Shown here in pieces: positions 49,811-57,426 of a stretch of 57,426 bases of DNA (position 1 is its first letter; the number at the start of each line of letters is the position of its first letter). Under the pieces are notes generated by a model. That model saw only the letters and a program-made list of their open reading frames with translations, was not told the origin of the DNA and did no database searches. The stretch is taken from contig JAFRIV010000046.1 in NCBI GenBank assembly GCA_017432615.1, positions 1-57,426 on the forward strand. The letters run 5' to 3'. Position numbers and translations under genes: made by a program. The stretch is from Oscillospiraceae bacterium. Its GTDB lineage: Bacteria > Bacillota > Clostridia > Oscillospirales > Oscillospiraceae.

Positions 49811-50728
49811 ATGAAAAGCGAAAAATACATGCTGGATAAAAGAGGTTTTTTTTCAAAAGCATCATTATTCTGCCTGATTCTTGCTGTAATCTTAAGGGCA
49901 ATCGGCGGGGTGATCGATATTGCTGTGCTGCGTGTTGACCGCTTCATGCTGGTGGAATTTCTTCTCCCGCTGATCTGCTGCATTTTTCTGATGATCTGCA
50001 TTTTGGCTTTCAGCAAACGCGGCTTTTGGCTTTCAGCCATTCCGGTGGTTTGCTTTGGCATGTCCTTTGTACTGCGGCTTTTTTCCTATGACAACCTGCA
50101 GCAGATCGATCTGGCAATGCTTGTAAAGTTAGCGGGAGTATTTGGCTGTATGGCAATTTCAGCAGTCTACTCTGCCACGGTTTTCGGAGCACGGACCAAG
50201 TGGCTGATGTTCCTTCTCCTGTTGGCAGGTTTGGCGGCACATATCTGGCTGGAAGTCGTGCCGGCTTTTCAGATGGGGGGATGGCTTTCCGCAGCTCCTA
50301 TGCTGATGGAGTGCAGTTTGCTGTGCATCTTTCTTGCCGGACTTTTCCTTACGCTGGGATTGACACATTCGTTGAAATCAAAACCGGGAAAACCCTTGAG
50401 TGAAAAAGCACCTTCACCACCTGTGACAAAACCGGAAGAAAAGCTTCCGGTCGTTTCGGAACCGAAGGAAACCGTGGCTTCAGAGAGTATCCCGGCATCC
50501 CCGGCAACTGATTCAGCGAAATCGGATTCAACTCCAAAGGCGGCAGATCCTCAGACCAATGTTGAGCATAAAAAGGAGCCGGCAGAGGAAAACGCAGTGC
50601 CTGCAATGGAGAGTCAGACAGAAGACGATCCTTTTGCACCGTCTTCCGGCCCCATCAAATTGACCCTTACACCCGCGGGATTTACCTCCGCAACAGAACA
50701 GGATACTGACGAGGGTAGCCATTCATGA
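49811..50728 (+). CDS. Polytopic membrane protein with Pro/Glu-rich tail, unknown function
   Basis: I do not recognise this 305-residue protein. Residues ~15-200 hold six hydrophobic segments (for example ASLFCLILAVILRAIGG, FLLPLICCIFLMICILAF, WLMFLLLLAGLAAHIWL, LMECSLLCIFLAGLFLTLG). Residues ~205-305 are a low-complexity tail rich in Pro, Glu, Ser and Lys (PSPPVTKPEEK), ending in GPIKLTLTPAGFTSATEQD. The helices have no transporter motif. The start is ATG 49811, six bases after GGGAGG. Its stop overlaps the start of the TPR-LRR gene by four bases (ATGA), so the two are made together and may form a complex, the tail being a likely contact. Confidence 0.7.
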   Translation: MKSEKYMLDKRGFFSKASLFCLILAVILRAIGGVIDIAVLRVDRFMLVEFLLPLICCIFLMICILAFSKRGFWLSAIPVVCFGMSFVLRLFSYDNLQQIDLAMLVKLAGVFGCMAISAVYSATVFGARTKWLMFLLLLAGLAAHIWLEVVPAFQMGGWLSAAPMLMECSLLCIFLAGLFLTLGLTHSLKSKPGKPLSEKAPSPPVTKPEEKLPVVSEPKETVASESIPASPATDSAKSDSTPKAADPQTNVEHKKEPAEENAVPAMESQTEDDPFAPSSGPIKLTLTPAGFTSATEQDTDEGSHS

Positions 50729-52500
50729 AAACACAGAGTGTCTACCGCCGTGAGGTGTCAGACGCGCTGCAAAAACGAAAAGCTGTTTTGTATCTGCTGC
50801 TGATTTTTGCCATTGCGGTAACTTTGATATCGATGGCATTTCTGATCCGCAGTATTTCTGAAAATCGTGCTTATGACAGATACATTGAAGCTGCTCAGAC
50901 AGATACGTTGTCGGGTGAATATGAAAGAGCGCTGGCCAACCTGCGAAAGGCAGCGGCAATTGACCGATCAGATGAATGCCTGCTGATGATGGCGCAATGT
51001 TATGAAGCTCTGGGTAATTATGACAGAGCAATTGAAGCATTGCGCATGATGAAAACTTCAGATGCGGCAATCAGTTCAAAGCTCGCCTCTATTGAAGCAA
51101 AGAAAAAGGGAAACGAGCAAAACGGTACAGTGACGATCGCCGGTGTACAATATGCAGCAACGGAAACAAGCCTGGTGCTTGACAATCAGACCTTGGGAAA
51201 CGGTGTCCTGTCGGAGATCAGTGCTCTCTATTCTCTGAATAATCTGTCTCTCGCGGGCAACGGATTAACAGATATTACCCCACTCTCCAGCCTCGGTGGG
51301 TTGACAACATTGAATCTCAGCGGCAATTCCATTCATGATATCAGCCCCTTGAGGAACCTGACAGGCCTGCGCACTTTATATCTTGACAGCAACCCGATTT
51401 CAGATTTTTCACCGTTGTATTCTCTCAGCGGGCTTACAACGCTGAGCTTGAAAGGAATTACCCTTTCCCCTGAAGCATTAAGCGATCTTTCCAATGCTTT
51501 ACCGAACTGTGCCATTAACGGAGCAACTACAGATACTGCCGGCAGATCCGGACTGATAGCTCTCGGGGGAGAGTCTTTTCAAACGGACATTACTTCTCTG
51601 AATCTGAGCCATCGCGGGCTGACCGATATTTCAGCACTTTCTGCCTGCCAGAACCTGACCACTTTGAATTTGAGCGGTAATGCAATTTCTGATCTTACAC
51701 CGCTGATGGATATCCCCGGCCTTCAGACCCTCAATCTTTCGTCCAACAACATTACGGATCTTCGCCCGCTGATGGGGCTTACGGCAGTGAAGGTGCTGGA
51801 TGTTTCGGCCAACTCCATCAGCTCCACTGTTCCGCTTGGGTCAATAGTCTCTCTCCAGGAACTTAACCTTGCCAATAATGCAATCAGTAACTTTACGGGA
51901 ATTGGGAGATTGAAAAACTTAAATACGCTGAATCTTTCGGGTACAGGGTTTTCCGATGCGGATATCGACCAGTTTGTGAACCTCTCAAGGCTTACAAACT
52001 GTAATGTGGAATATAACCCCGGTCTTACCGGAGAGGGATATCGAAGGCTGCAAAGTCTGATCCCTGCCTGCTATATCACCCATTCCGACCTTGTATATTC
52101 TGTGGATGCTGACAGGCTTACCATCACATCCGATACAACTGTCCTTGATATGACGGGGAGAGGGATCAACGATCTCTCTTTCCTGATGCAGTTGAACAAT
52201 CTGGAAACAGTATACCTCGGCAGCAACAACATTTCTCAGATTTTTTATTTCCAGTTTACAGAGAGCTGGCGCACCATTACAACACTGGATCTGTCGAATA
52301 ATTATCTTACTGATATTTCTTCGCTGATGGCGCTGAAGTACCTGACGAGTCTTGATCTTTCCAACAATCAGATTATCGACGTCAATCCGCTATATGCTCT
52401 TACCAATTTGCGGCAGTTGAATTTAAGCGGGAACCCCATTGCAGCGGATCAGATCCGGGCCTTAAACGATGCACTGCCGTACTGTATGATTACATTTTAA
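50725..52500 (+). CDS. Membrane-anchored TPR and leucine-rich repeat protein
   Basis: A 591-residue protein. A membrane helix lies at residues ~18-42 (AVLYLLLIFAIAVTLISMAFLI) after a basic cytosolic start. Two TPR-like helix pairs follow (~50-115: GEYERALANLRKAAAIDRSDE, LGNYDRAIEALRMM). Residues ~155-591 contain at least a dozen 22-residue SDS22/internalin-type LRRs (LTTLNLSGNSIHDISPL, LQTLNLSSNNITDLRPL, LTSLDLSNNQIIDVNPL), interrupted near residues ~260-280 and ~430-475. It should present a curved binding surface, probably outside the membrane. Unlike the BspA-type modules elsewhere in the window, these LRRs are of the internalin type. The start overlaps the stop of the upstream membrane gene (ATGA); GAGG lies nine bases before it. 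Confidence 0.85.
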   Translation: MKTQSVYRREVSDALQKRKAVLYLLLIFAIAVTLISMAFLIRSISENRAYDRYIEAAQTDTLSGEYERALANLRKAAAIDRSDECLLMMAQCYEALGNYDRAIEALRMMKTSDAAISSKLASIEAKKKGNEQNGTVTIAGVQYAATETSLVLDNQTLGNGVLSEISALYSLNNLSLAGNGLTDITPLSSLGGLTTLNLSGNSIHDISPLRNLTGLRTLYLDSNPISDFSPLYSLSGLTTLSLKGITLSPEALSDLSNALPNCAINGATTDTAGRSGLIALGGESFQTDITSLNLSHRGLTDISALSACQNLTTLNLSGNAISDLTPLMDIPGLQTLNLSSNNITDLRPLMGLTAVKVLDVSANSISSTVPLGSIVSLQELNLANNAISNFTGIGRLKNLNTLNLSGTGFSDADIDQFVNLSRLTNCNVEYNPGLTGEGYRRLQSLIPACYITHSDLVYSVDADRLTITSDTTVLDMTGRGINDLSFLMQLNNLETVYLGSNNISQIFYFQFTESWRTITTLDLSNNYLTDISSLMALKYLTSLDLSNNQIIDVNPLYALTNLRQLNLSGNPIAADQIRALNDALPYCMITF

Positions 52501-52642
52501 CAGCAGGCCAAGAAAAACAGCTGAAAAACATGCAGGCTGGCTATATTCACTCTTTTGTTTTTGTTTCATTTATGATATAATCATTTCAGAGGAAAGCCGT
52601 CAACAGGCTTTTTACGCATGGCTACAAGAAAGGAGATTAGTT

Positions 52643-53200
52643 ATGAAGTTCACATTTACGGAAAAACGCATGGGTTCTTCTGAAGAACTGCGGGATTATG
52701 CCATTCGCAAGATCAGCAAGCTGGATCGTTTTTTCAAAACTGAAGGTGATGCCTATGTAACCTTCAGTCTGGAGCGCGGCAGGTATCTTGCTGAAATCAC
52801 GATCCACAATAATGGTATGTATTACCGTGCCAGCGAGTTGACGTCCGATATGTATGCATCGGTCGATTCTGGTGTGGCTGCCATTGAACGTCAGATCCGC
52901 CGTAACAAGACACGTCTTGAAAAGCGTCTGAGAGAAGGCGCACTCGAGAAGGAACATGCCCCTGCTTATGCTCCTGTACCGGAGGAGGAGAAAGAGGAAG
53001 AGGAATTCAAGATTGTCCGCAGCAAGCATTTTTCCATCAAACCTATGTCTCCCGAAGAGGCAATTTTGCAGATGAATCTGCTTGGGCATGAGTTCTTTGT
53101 ATTCAAGAATATGCAGGAGGAAGAGGCGGTCTCTGTGGTATACAAGAGAAAGCAGGGAGGATATGGCCTCATCTGCGATGACGGCACGCAGGAAGATTGA
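52643..53200 (+). CDS. hpf: Ribosome hibernation promoting factor, long form
   Basis: A 185-residue protein. The N-terminal domain (~1-100: MKFTFTEKRMGSSEELRDYA, LERGRYLAEITIHNNGMYYRA) binds the ribosomal decoding region. A Glu-rich linker (~113-123) leads to the C-terminal dimerisation domain (~125-183: IVRSKHFSIKPMSPEEAILQMNLLGHEFFVF, by position) that joins two 70S ribosomes into 100S dimers in resting cells. Length and the C-terminal domain mark the long HPF typical of Bacillota. AAAGGAGA precedes the ATG. A TATAAT box at 52576-52581 has only a poor -35 partner, so another sigma factor or activator may be used. Confidence 0.95.
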   Translation: MKFTFTEKRMGSSEELRDYAIRKISKLDRFFKTEGDAYVTFSLERGRYLAEITIHNNGMYYRASELTSDMYASVDSGVAAIERQIRRNKTRLEKRLREGALEKEHAPAYAPVPEEEKEEEEFKIVRSKHFSIKPMSPEEAILQMNLLGHEFFVFKNMQEEEAVSVVYKRKQGGYGLICDDGTQED

Positions 53201-53233
53201 TCTTTTTCTACAATAAAATGGATAAACACAATC

Positions 53234-53284
53234 AGGCGTTGTCTCAAAATAGCGGGAAGAGCTATTGAGAGGCAACGCCTTTCT
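53234..53284 (+). terminator. Terminator of hpf
   Basis: AGGCGTTG pairs with CAACGCCT around inner CTC/GAG and AATAGC/GCTATT stems, followed by TTCTAATTTT. The stretch 53285-53354 shows nothing. Confidence 0.75.
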
Positions 53285-53354
53285 AATTTTCCTAAAAAAG
53301 AATCTAGTGATCTGGTAGTAATTACGCAAAACTAAAGAAGATTTTAGAAAACAT

Positions 53355-53408
53355 AAAAATAGCTAAGAAATTGTAAAATATACCGGATATTTTACGGATT
53401 TCTTAGCT
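53355..53408 (-). terminator. Terminator of tRNA-Leu
   Basis: On the minus strand AGCTAAGAAAT pairs with ATTTCTTAGCT and an inner GTAAAATAT with ATATTTTAC, followed by ATTTTT. Confidence 0.8.
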
Positions 53409-53414
53409 TGAAAA

Positions 53415-53497
53415 TGCCAGTGGTGGGACTCGAACCCACACCCTGTTGCCAGGAACGGATTTTGAGTCCGTCACGTCTACCATTCCATCACACCGGC
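53415..53497 (-). tRNA. tRNA-Leu (anticodon CAA)
   Basis: An 83-base class II tRNA. The acceptor GCCGGTG pairs with CACTGGC, discriminator A, anticodon stem ACGGA/TCCGT with loop CTCAAAA (anticodon CAA), a long variable arm (CCTGGCAACAGG), and T arm GTGGG-TTCGAGT-CCCAC. No CCA is encoded. Confidence 0.95.
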
Positions 53498-53510
53498 AAA
53501 TGCAGGCATG

Positions 53511-53539
53511 AGTATATCCTATTTGGGAGAAAAATGCAA
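53511..53539 (-). promoter_or_regulatory. Promoter of tRNA-Leu
   Basis: Minus-strand TTGCAT (53534-53539) and TATACT (53511-53516) are 17 bases apart. Confidence 0.65.
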
Positions 53540-53553
53540 GAAAAATTCGTGAA

Positions 53554-53582
53554 TTTACAGAAGGAATTATTTGTGGTATGAT
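53554..53582 (+). promoter_or_regulatory. Promoter of the nucleoside phosphorylase-prmA-ahcY operon
   Basis: TTTACA (53554-53559) and TATGAT (53577-53582) are 17 bases apart, 39 bases before the start codon. Confidence 0.6.
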
Positions 53583-53621
53583 ACCATTCATATAAAAAAT
53601 AAATTATGGAGGGGTATGCGT

Positions 53622-54389
53622 ATGCAAAAAATGGACAGACAATATCATATTCATTGTGTAGAAGGTGATGTGGGCCGGTATGTGATCCTACCGGGGGATC
53701 CTGGACGTTGTGAAGCCATTGCCGCATTGTTTGATGATGCACATCATGTGTCAAATAACAGGGAGTATAATGTTTTTACCGGGACGATTCTCGGAGAAAT
53801 GGTCAGCGTTTGCTCCACGGGAATCGGCGGACCGTCGGCCGCCATAGCTATGGAAGAGCTGCACAATATCGGAGCGGATACATTTATCCGTACCGGGACC
53901 TGCGGCGGTATTGATCTGGACGTGAAATCAGGAGATATCGTTGTCGCTACAGGGGCAATACGATTTGAACATACCAGTATGGAATATGCACCCATCGAAT
54001 ACCCGGCAGTGCCTGATTTTGACGTTACTGCTGCTCTGCGCGCTGCGTCTCTTTCCCTTGGCTATCCTACACATACCGGCATTGTCCAGTGTAAAGACTC
54101 CTTTTACGGTCAGCATAACCCTGCCCGCATGCCGGTATCCTATGAACTGCTTCAAAAATGGGAAGCCTGGAAGCGACTTGGTGTCAAGGCTTCCGAAATG
54201 GAATCTGCCGCGTTGTTCGTTGTAGCCAATGCTTTGCGCTGCCGCTGTGGGTCCTGTTTCCATGTGGTGTGGAATCAGGAGCGGGAAGCTGCAGGACTTG
54301 ACCAGAAGATGAGTGAAGATACTTCCGGCTCAGTAAAAGTATCTGTAGAAGCACTGAAGCTTCTGATTGCACAGGATCGGGCTAAATGA
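53622..54389 (+). CDS. Nucleoside phosphorylase (uridine phosphorylase-like)
   Basis: A 255-residue enzyme of the PNP/UDP family that splits nucleosides with phosphate into base and ribose 1-phosphate. Motifs are [14 protein letters not shown] (phosphate loop), [32 protein letters not shown] and [13 protein letters not shown] (ribose-binding Glu). The pattern is closer to uridine phosphorylase than to MTA/SAH nucleosidase. The operon with prmA and ahcY suggests it may act on nucleosides derived from S-adenosylhomocysteine turnover, but base specificity cannot be read here. The ATG at 53622 lies seven bases after GGAGGGG; neighbouring in-frame ATGs are worse placed. Confidence 0.88.
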   Translation: MQKMDRQYHIHCVEGDVGRYVILPGDPGRCEAIAALFDDAHHVSNNREYNVFTGTILGEMVSVCSTGIGGPSAAIAMEELHNIGADTFIRTGTCGGIDLDVKSGDIVVATGAIRFEHTSMEYAPIEYPAVPDFDVTAALRAASLSLGYPTHTGIVQCKDSFYGQHNPARMPVSYELLQKWEAWKRLGVKASEMESAALFVVANALRCRCGSCFHVVWNQEREAAGLDQKMSEDTSGSVKVSVEALKLLIAQDRAK

Positions 54390-55303
54390 AGTATTTTGAA
54401 ATGACGCTCGACACACCCAGTGAGCAGATCGAAGAACGATGCACACAACTCGAAGCGTTGGGAGCGGAAGGCTTTATCATTGAAGATGAAGCGGATTTTC
54501 ACCGTTTCCTGGAGGAAAACACACAGTACTGGGATTATGTGGATGATGAACTGACGCAAAAATATGCCGGGCTGAGCCGCCTGAAATTTTATTTCACAGA
54601 GGATGCAGACGGCATGAAAAAAATGAAAGCGGTGAAAGCGGCGTTTCCGGCCTGTGAAGTTTCTACCGTACAGGACAGCGATTGGGAAAACAACTGGCGG
54701 GAGTATTATAAGCCTATTGAAGTAGGCGATAGGCTGGTTGTTGTTCCCGAATGGGAAGCCGTACCGGATGACGGACGCTTGCCCCTGCGTCTTGACCCCG
54801 GTCTGATCTTTGGAACCGGCAGTCATGCCACTACGAGAATGTGCCTTCGCGCGCTGGAGGCGGTCACGGGCCCTGGTAAACGTGTACTGGATCTGGGGTG
54901 CGGAAGCGGGATCCTCGGAATCGGAGCGCTTGTGCTGGGAAGTGATTCCTGCGTAGGGGTGGATATCGACCCGAAGGCTCCGGATGTGGCCTGCTCCAAT
55001 GCAGGTCTTAACAATCTTGGGAGAGACCGCTTTGTTGTTTATGCAGGGGACATCCTCAATGATGCTTCTCTCATAAAAATGCTCGGAACCGGGTATGATA
55101 TCGTTCTGGCAAACATTGTGGCAGATGTGATCCTTGCTCTTGCTCCGAAAGTACATTCCTTTATGAAATCGGGGGGAGTCTTCATCTGTTCCGGCATTAT
55201 TGACGGGAGACAGGAAGAAGTCAAGAATGCGCTGACAGAAAACGGTTTTTCCATTATAGAACATCTGTGCGACGATGAGTGGAATGCTTTCATATGTAAA
55301 TAG
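54386..55303 (+). CDS. prmA: Ribosomal protein L11 methyltransferase
   Basis: A 305-residue SAM-dependent enzyme that trimethylates ribosomal protein L11. The N-terminal ~100 residues are the substrate-recognition domain ([33 protein letters not shown]). The catalytic domain has [12 protein letters not shown], the SAM loop [22 protein letters not shown] and [13 protein letters not shown]. It overlaps the nucleoside phosphorylase gene by four bases (ATGA) and is followed by ahcY 25 bases later. The by-product of its reaction is S-adenosylhomocysteine, which the next gene's enzyme removes. Confidence 0.94.
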   Translation: MKYFEMTLDTPSEQIEERCTQLEALGAEGFIIEDEADFHRFLEENTQYWDYVDDELTQKYAGLSRLKFYFTEDADGMKKMKAVKAAFPACEVSTVQDSDWENNWREYYKPIEVGDRLVVVPEWEAVPDDGRLPLRLDPGLIFGTGSHATTRMCLRALEAVTGPGKRVLDLGCGSGILGIGALVLGSDSCVGVDIDPKAPDVACSNAGLNNLGRDRFVVYAGDILNDASLIKMLGTGYDIVLANIVADVILALAPKVHSFMKSGGVFICSGIIDGRQEEVKNALTENGFSIIEHLCDDEWNAFICK

Positions 55304-55328
55304 GTAGGAAAACAGGAGAAACATTTTT

Positions 55329-56576
55329 ATGCCAAGTGAAATCAGAGATCTGTCTCTTGCTCAGGCAGGGGAGAAGAAGATCGAGTGGGTGGAGAGAAAC
55401 TGTGATCTGCTTCGTACACTGCGGGAAGAATTTCGTCAGACCCAGCCTTTTCGAGGTGTTAAGATCGCACTTTCCGTACATTTGGAAGCCAAGACGGCTT
55501 TTTTGTGTAAAGTCCTTAGAGCCGGCGGAGCTGAGATGTTTATTACAGGTTCCAATCCGCTTTCTACCCAGGATGATGTGGCTGCTGCGCTGGTAGCTGA
55601 CGGAATGGAAGTGCATGCCTGGTACGGTGCCTCAGAAGAAGAATATTATTCTCATATCCGTCATGTTCTGGCAAATGCTCCCAATATCATTATTGACGAC
55701 GGGGGAGACCTTGTTAATATGGTGCATCATGAAATGCCGGAACTGATACCCTTTATTATCGGCGGCTGTGAAGAGACGACGACCGGGATCAACCGGCTGG
55801 AAGCGATGGCCAGAGCCGGTAAACTCGCTTTTCCGATGATTCGTGTCAACAATGCTGCCTGCAAACATTTTTTTGACAATCGTTACGGTACCGGACAGTC
55901 TGTCTGGGATGGGATCTGCCGCACCACAAACCTGATTGTGGCAGGAAAGATCGTAGTAGTAGCCGGCTATGGTTGGTGCGGAAAGGGAACAGCCCTTCGA
56001 GCTAAAGGCCTGGGTGCACGAGTTATCGTTACGGAAGTGGATCCTGTCCGTGCCCTGGAAGCGGTTATGGACGGGTATGATGTCATGCCGATGCGTCAGG
56101 CTGCTGCAGTGGGAGACTTCTTTGTAACAGTGACGGGGTGTGATAAGATCATTTCAAAAGAGGACTTCCTTGTTATGAAGGAAGGAGCCATTCTGTGCAA
56201 TGCTGGGCATTTTGATACCGAGATCGATATGGCCTGTCTGCGTGCCATTGCGACAGACCAGCGGGAGCAGAGAAAAAACATTATGGGATATTGCCTTCCC
56301 AACGGGAAGTGGATCTTTGTACTCGGAGAAGGAAGGCTTGTCAATCTCGCCTGTGCCGATGGACACCCGGCAGAAATCATGGATATGAGCTTTGCCATTC
56401 AGGCACTTTCTGCAAAATATCTGGTTGACAATGCCGGAAAGATACAGAAAAAACTGATCGATGTGCCGCCGGAAGTGGATCGGGAAGTTGCTTTAAAGAA
56501 GCTGACGTTTATGGGGAAACACATTGACGTTCTCACTGCGGAACAGGAGAGATATTTAAACAGTTACGATTTATAA
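55329..56576 (+). CDS. ahcY: Adenosylhomocysteinase
   Basis: A 415-residue NAD-dependent enzyme that splits S-adenosylhomocysteine to adenosine and homocysteine. It has SVHLEAKTAFL near the N terminus, IIDDGGDLVNMVH, EETTTGINRL, MIRVNNAACKHFFDNRYGTGQS, the NAD loop VVAGYGWCGKGTALRAKG and CNAGHFDTEIDM. It lacks the ~40-residue insertion of the eukaryotic and proteobacterial form, so it is of the short archaeal/Thermotoga-like type, some members of which prefer S-inosylhomocysteine. Its gene is last in an operon with prmA. ACAGGAG precedes the ATG at 11 bases. Confidence 0.94.
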   Translation: MPSEIRDLSLAQAGEKKIEWVERNCDLLRTLREEFRQTQPFRGVKIALSVHLEAKTAFLCKVLRAGGAEMFITGSNPLSTQDDVAAALVADGMEVHAWYGASEEEYYSHIRHVLANAPNIIIDDGGDLVNMVHHEMPELIPFIIGGCEETTTGINRLEAMARAGKLAFPMIRVNNAACKHFFDNRYGTGQSVWDGICRTTNLIVAGKIVVVAGYGWCGKGTALRAKGLGARVIVTEVDPVRALEAVMDGYDVMPMRQAAAVGDFFVTVTGCDKIISKEDFLVMKEGAILCNAGHFDTEIDMACLRAIATDQREQRKNIMGYCLPNGKWIFVLGEGRLVNLACADGHPAEIMDMSFAIQALSAKYLVDNAGKIQKKLIDVPPEVDREVALKKLTFMGKHIDVLTAEQERYLNSYDL

Positions 56577-56653
56577 AAACAATTATTTTTTCTGATTATG
56601 GAGACTGATTCACAAACTATATATTGTATGCAATAAATTTTACATACACTAAA

Positions 56654-56686
56654 TGTGCTATTTTCTGGTAAAATAGCACAATTTTT
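56654..56686 (+). terminator. Terminator of the ahcY operon
   Basis: TGTGCTATTTT pairs with AAAATAGCACA around CTGGT, followed by ATTTTTAT. Confidence 0.85.
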
Positions 56687-56742
56687 ATACCTTTTTTTGG
56701 CAAAAAAGGCATAAAAAATGTAAAAATGACAAAAGAAAAACG

Positions 56743-56771
56743 TTGAAATGAGTTGACATAAATGTTATAAA
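56743..56771 (+). promoter_or_regulatory. Possible promoter of the last gene
   Basis: TTGAAA (56743-56748) and TATAAA (56766-56771) are 17 bases apart; a TTGACA at 56753-56758 offers an alternative with poorer spacing. Confidence 0.4.
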
Positions 56772-56856
56772 AGATAATAGATTATGGAAACATGATTATG
56801 TGATAGTTTTTATTCTTTTTATGGCTATATCTGTATTGCAGGGGGGCGTTCAAATC

Positions 56857-57258
56857 ATGAAATACAGGGACTATCTGATTCTTCCTGTCCTTGTGATGTT
56901 TCTGGTATATGCTTCCTGTGCTTATGTCGGAGATACAAAAGCCGCCTCGGCAGAAAATGAAAGTGCGGTCATTTCAGTTATGGATGATAGAGAAGTCCTG
57001 CTCAGCCAGATCCAATCCTGCAGATTCGTAAATGAGGAGGACGCCAGAGACTATTTTGTGCTAAAGACAAATGGCAGAATTGTTCAGTATTGCGGAGACA
57101 GGGTTTTCAAAGGAAAGTGGGATCTTACTTCTCCGGAAGCTTTGACGCTTCATGCCGGACGGAACAGCCAGGGTGTAACGGTAGAATTTCTGTTTGACGG
57201 CTACGGCAGCATCTGCGGCGCCGTATGTAATGATGTGGTTTATGCTCTTTCTGCTTGA
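56857..57258 (+). CDS. Small exported protein, possibly a lipoprotein
   Basis: I do not recognise this 133-residue protein. The ATG at 56857 follows AGGGGGG by about ten bases; a longer frame from 56800 adds a second hydrophobic stretch but has no ribosome binding site. Residues 1-20 are hydrophobic (ILPVLVMFLVYASCAYVGD); Cys18 lies in a partly lipobox-like YASC, so lipidation is possible but not sure. The mature part contains VISVMDDREVLLSQIQSC, DYFVLKTNGRIVQYCGDRVF and FLFDGYGSICGAVCNDVVY, a beta-rich pattern with four cysteines that could form disulfides. A strong terminator follows at 57288, so it is a single-gene unit. Confidence 0.6.
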   Translation: MKYRDYLILPVLVMFLVYASCAYVGDTKAASAENESAVISVMDDREVLLSQIQSCRFVNEEDARDYFVLKTNGRIVQYCGDRVFKGKWDLTSPEALTLHAGRNSQGVTVEFLFDGYGSICGAVCNDVVYALSA

Positions 57259-57287
57259 CCTCCATATAAAATTCTTCAGAAAGTGAT

Positions 57288-57326
57288 GGAGCTGTAGCAA
57301 AATAAGAATTTTGCACAGCTCCTTTT
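57288..57326 (+). terminator. Terminator after the small exported protein gene
   Basis: GGAGCTGTAGCAAAAT pairs with ATTTTGCACAGCTCC (one mismatch), followed by TTTT. The last 100 bases of the window show no gene or other signal. Confidence 0.75.
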
Positions 57327-57426
57327 CTACGGCCAAAAACGTGAAAAAAGCGATAGAATTCGCGCTTTCAGCGAAAACTACCGCGACTTTACCCAGAGCA
57401 CGCTAAAACCAGCCTGCCCCTGAACA

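Noticed and set aside
1-57426. Prophage, integrative element or transposon
   Set aside because: No integrase, transposase, phage structural gene or flanking direct repeats were seen at either tRNA.

Overview
The window looks like a chromosomal segment of an anaerobic, moderate-GC member of the Bacillota, most likely class Clostridia. The evidence is the mix of a BofA-like membrane protein, long-form HPF, RNase J, an XpaC-TelA pair, a transketolase split into two subunits, a homocitrate/isopropylmalate-synthase-like Re-citrate synthase beside aconitase and isocitrate dehydrogenase, a short rubredoxin, and a class B sortase domain. Order and genus cannot be fixed from the sequence alone. No phage, insertion sequence, CRISPR array or rRNA operon was seen.

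Layout. Bases 1-4605: two repeat-rich secreted proteins separated by a RelE/ParE-type toxin-antitoxin pair. Bases 4732-10625 (minus): an operon for the oxidative branch to 2-oxoglutarate (Re-citrate synthase, GntR/FCD regulator, aconitase, isocitrate dehydrogenase, BofA-like protein), with a consensus promoter and a long palindrome over the start site. Bases 10677-12603: a small membrane protein and a DUF4143 AAA ATPase whose promoter sits in a three-copy 32-bp-phased repeat. Bases 12800-23470: cyclophilin lipoprotein, MATE exporter, a papain-sortase B fusion, a lipase-like protein with a duplicated unknown domain, a PIG-L deacetylase, a sigma-70 factor, a dehydrogenase relic and an HxlR regulator. 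Bases 23549-26920: two more secreted proteins with the same kind of C-terminal BspA-type module as those at the window start. Bases 26936-30888: YczE-like membrane protein, an anion permease behind a manganese-riboswitch-like leader with an intrinsic terminator, and a diguanylate cyclase.

Bases 30969-57426 are mainly housekeeping: split transketolase with aldose 1-epimerase; glyS-nadE; ybaK-proC; xpaC-telA; rpe-recR-RNase J; an MBL hydrolase; tRNA-Pro; a radical SAM/DUF2344 pair; a GH25 lysozyme; a helical-repeat protein; a short rubredoxin; a membrane protein plus TPR-LRR protein pair; hpf; tRNA-Leu; and a nucleoside phosphorylase-prmA-ahcY operon joining a methyltransferase to disposal of its by-product. 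A small exported protein ends the window.

The most unusual items are the single polypeptide carrying a complete papain-type triad and a complete sortase B triad (15077-17944), the family of four exported proteins that share a C-terminal leucine-rich module but no visible anchor, the riboswitch-like leader in front of an ArsB/SLC13-type permease, and the phased repeat array before the AAA ATPase. Starts were chosen from Shine-Dalgarno spacing. All functions are read from sequence motifs without database searches.
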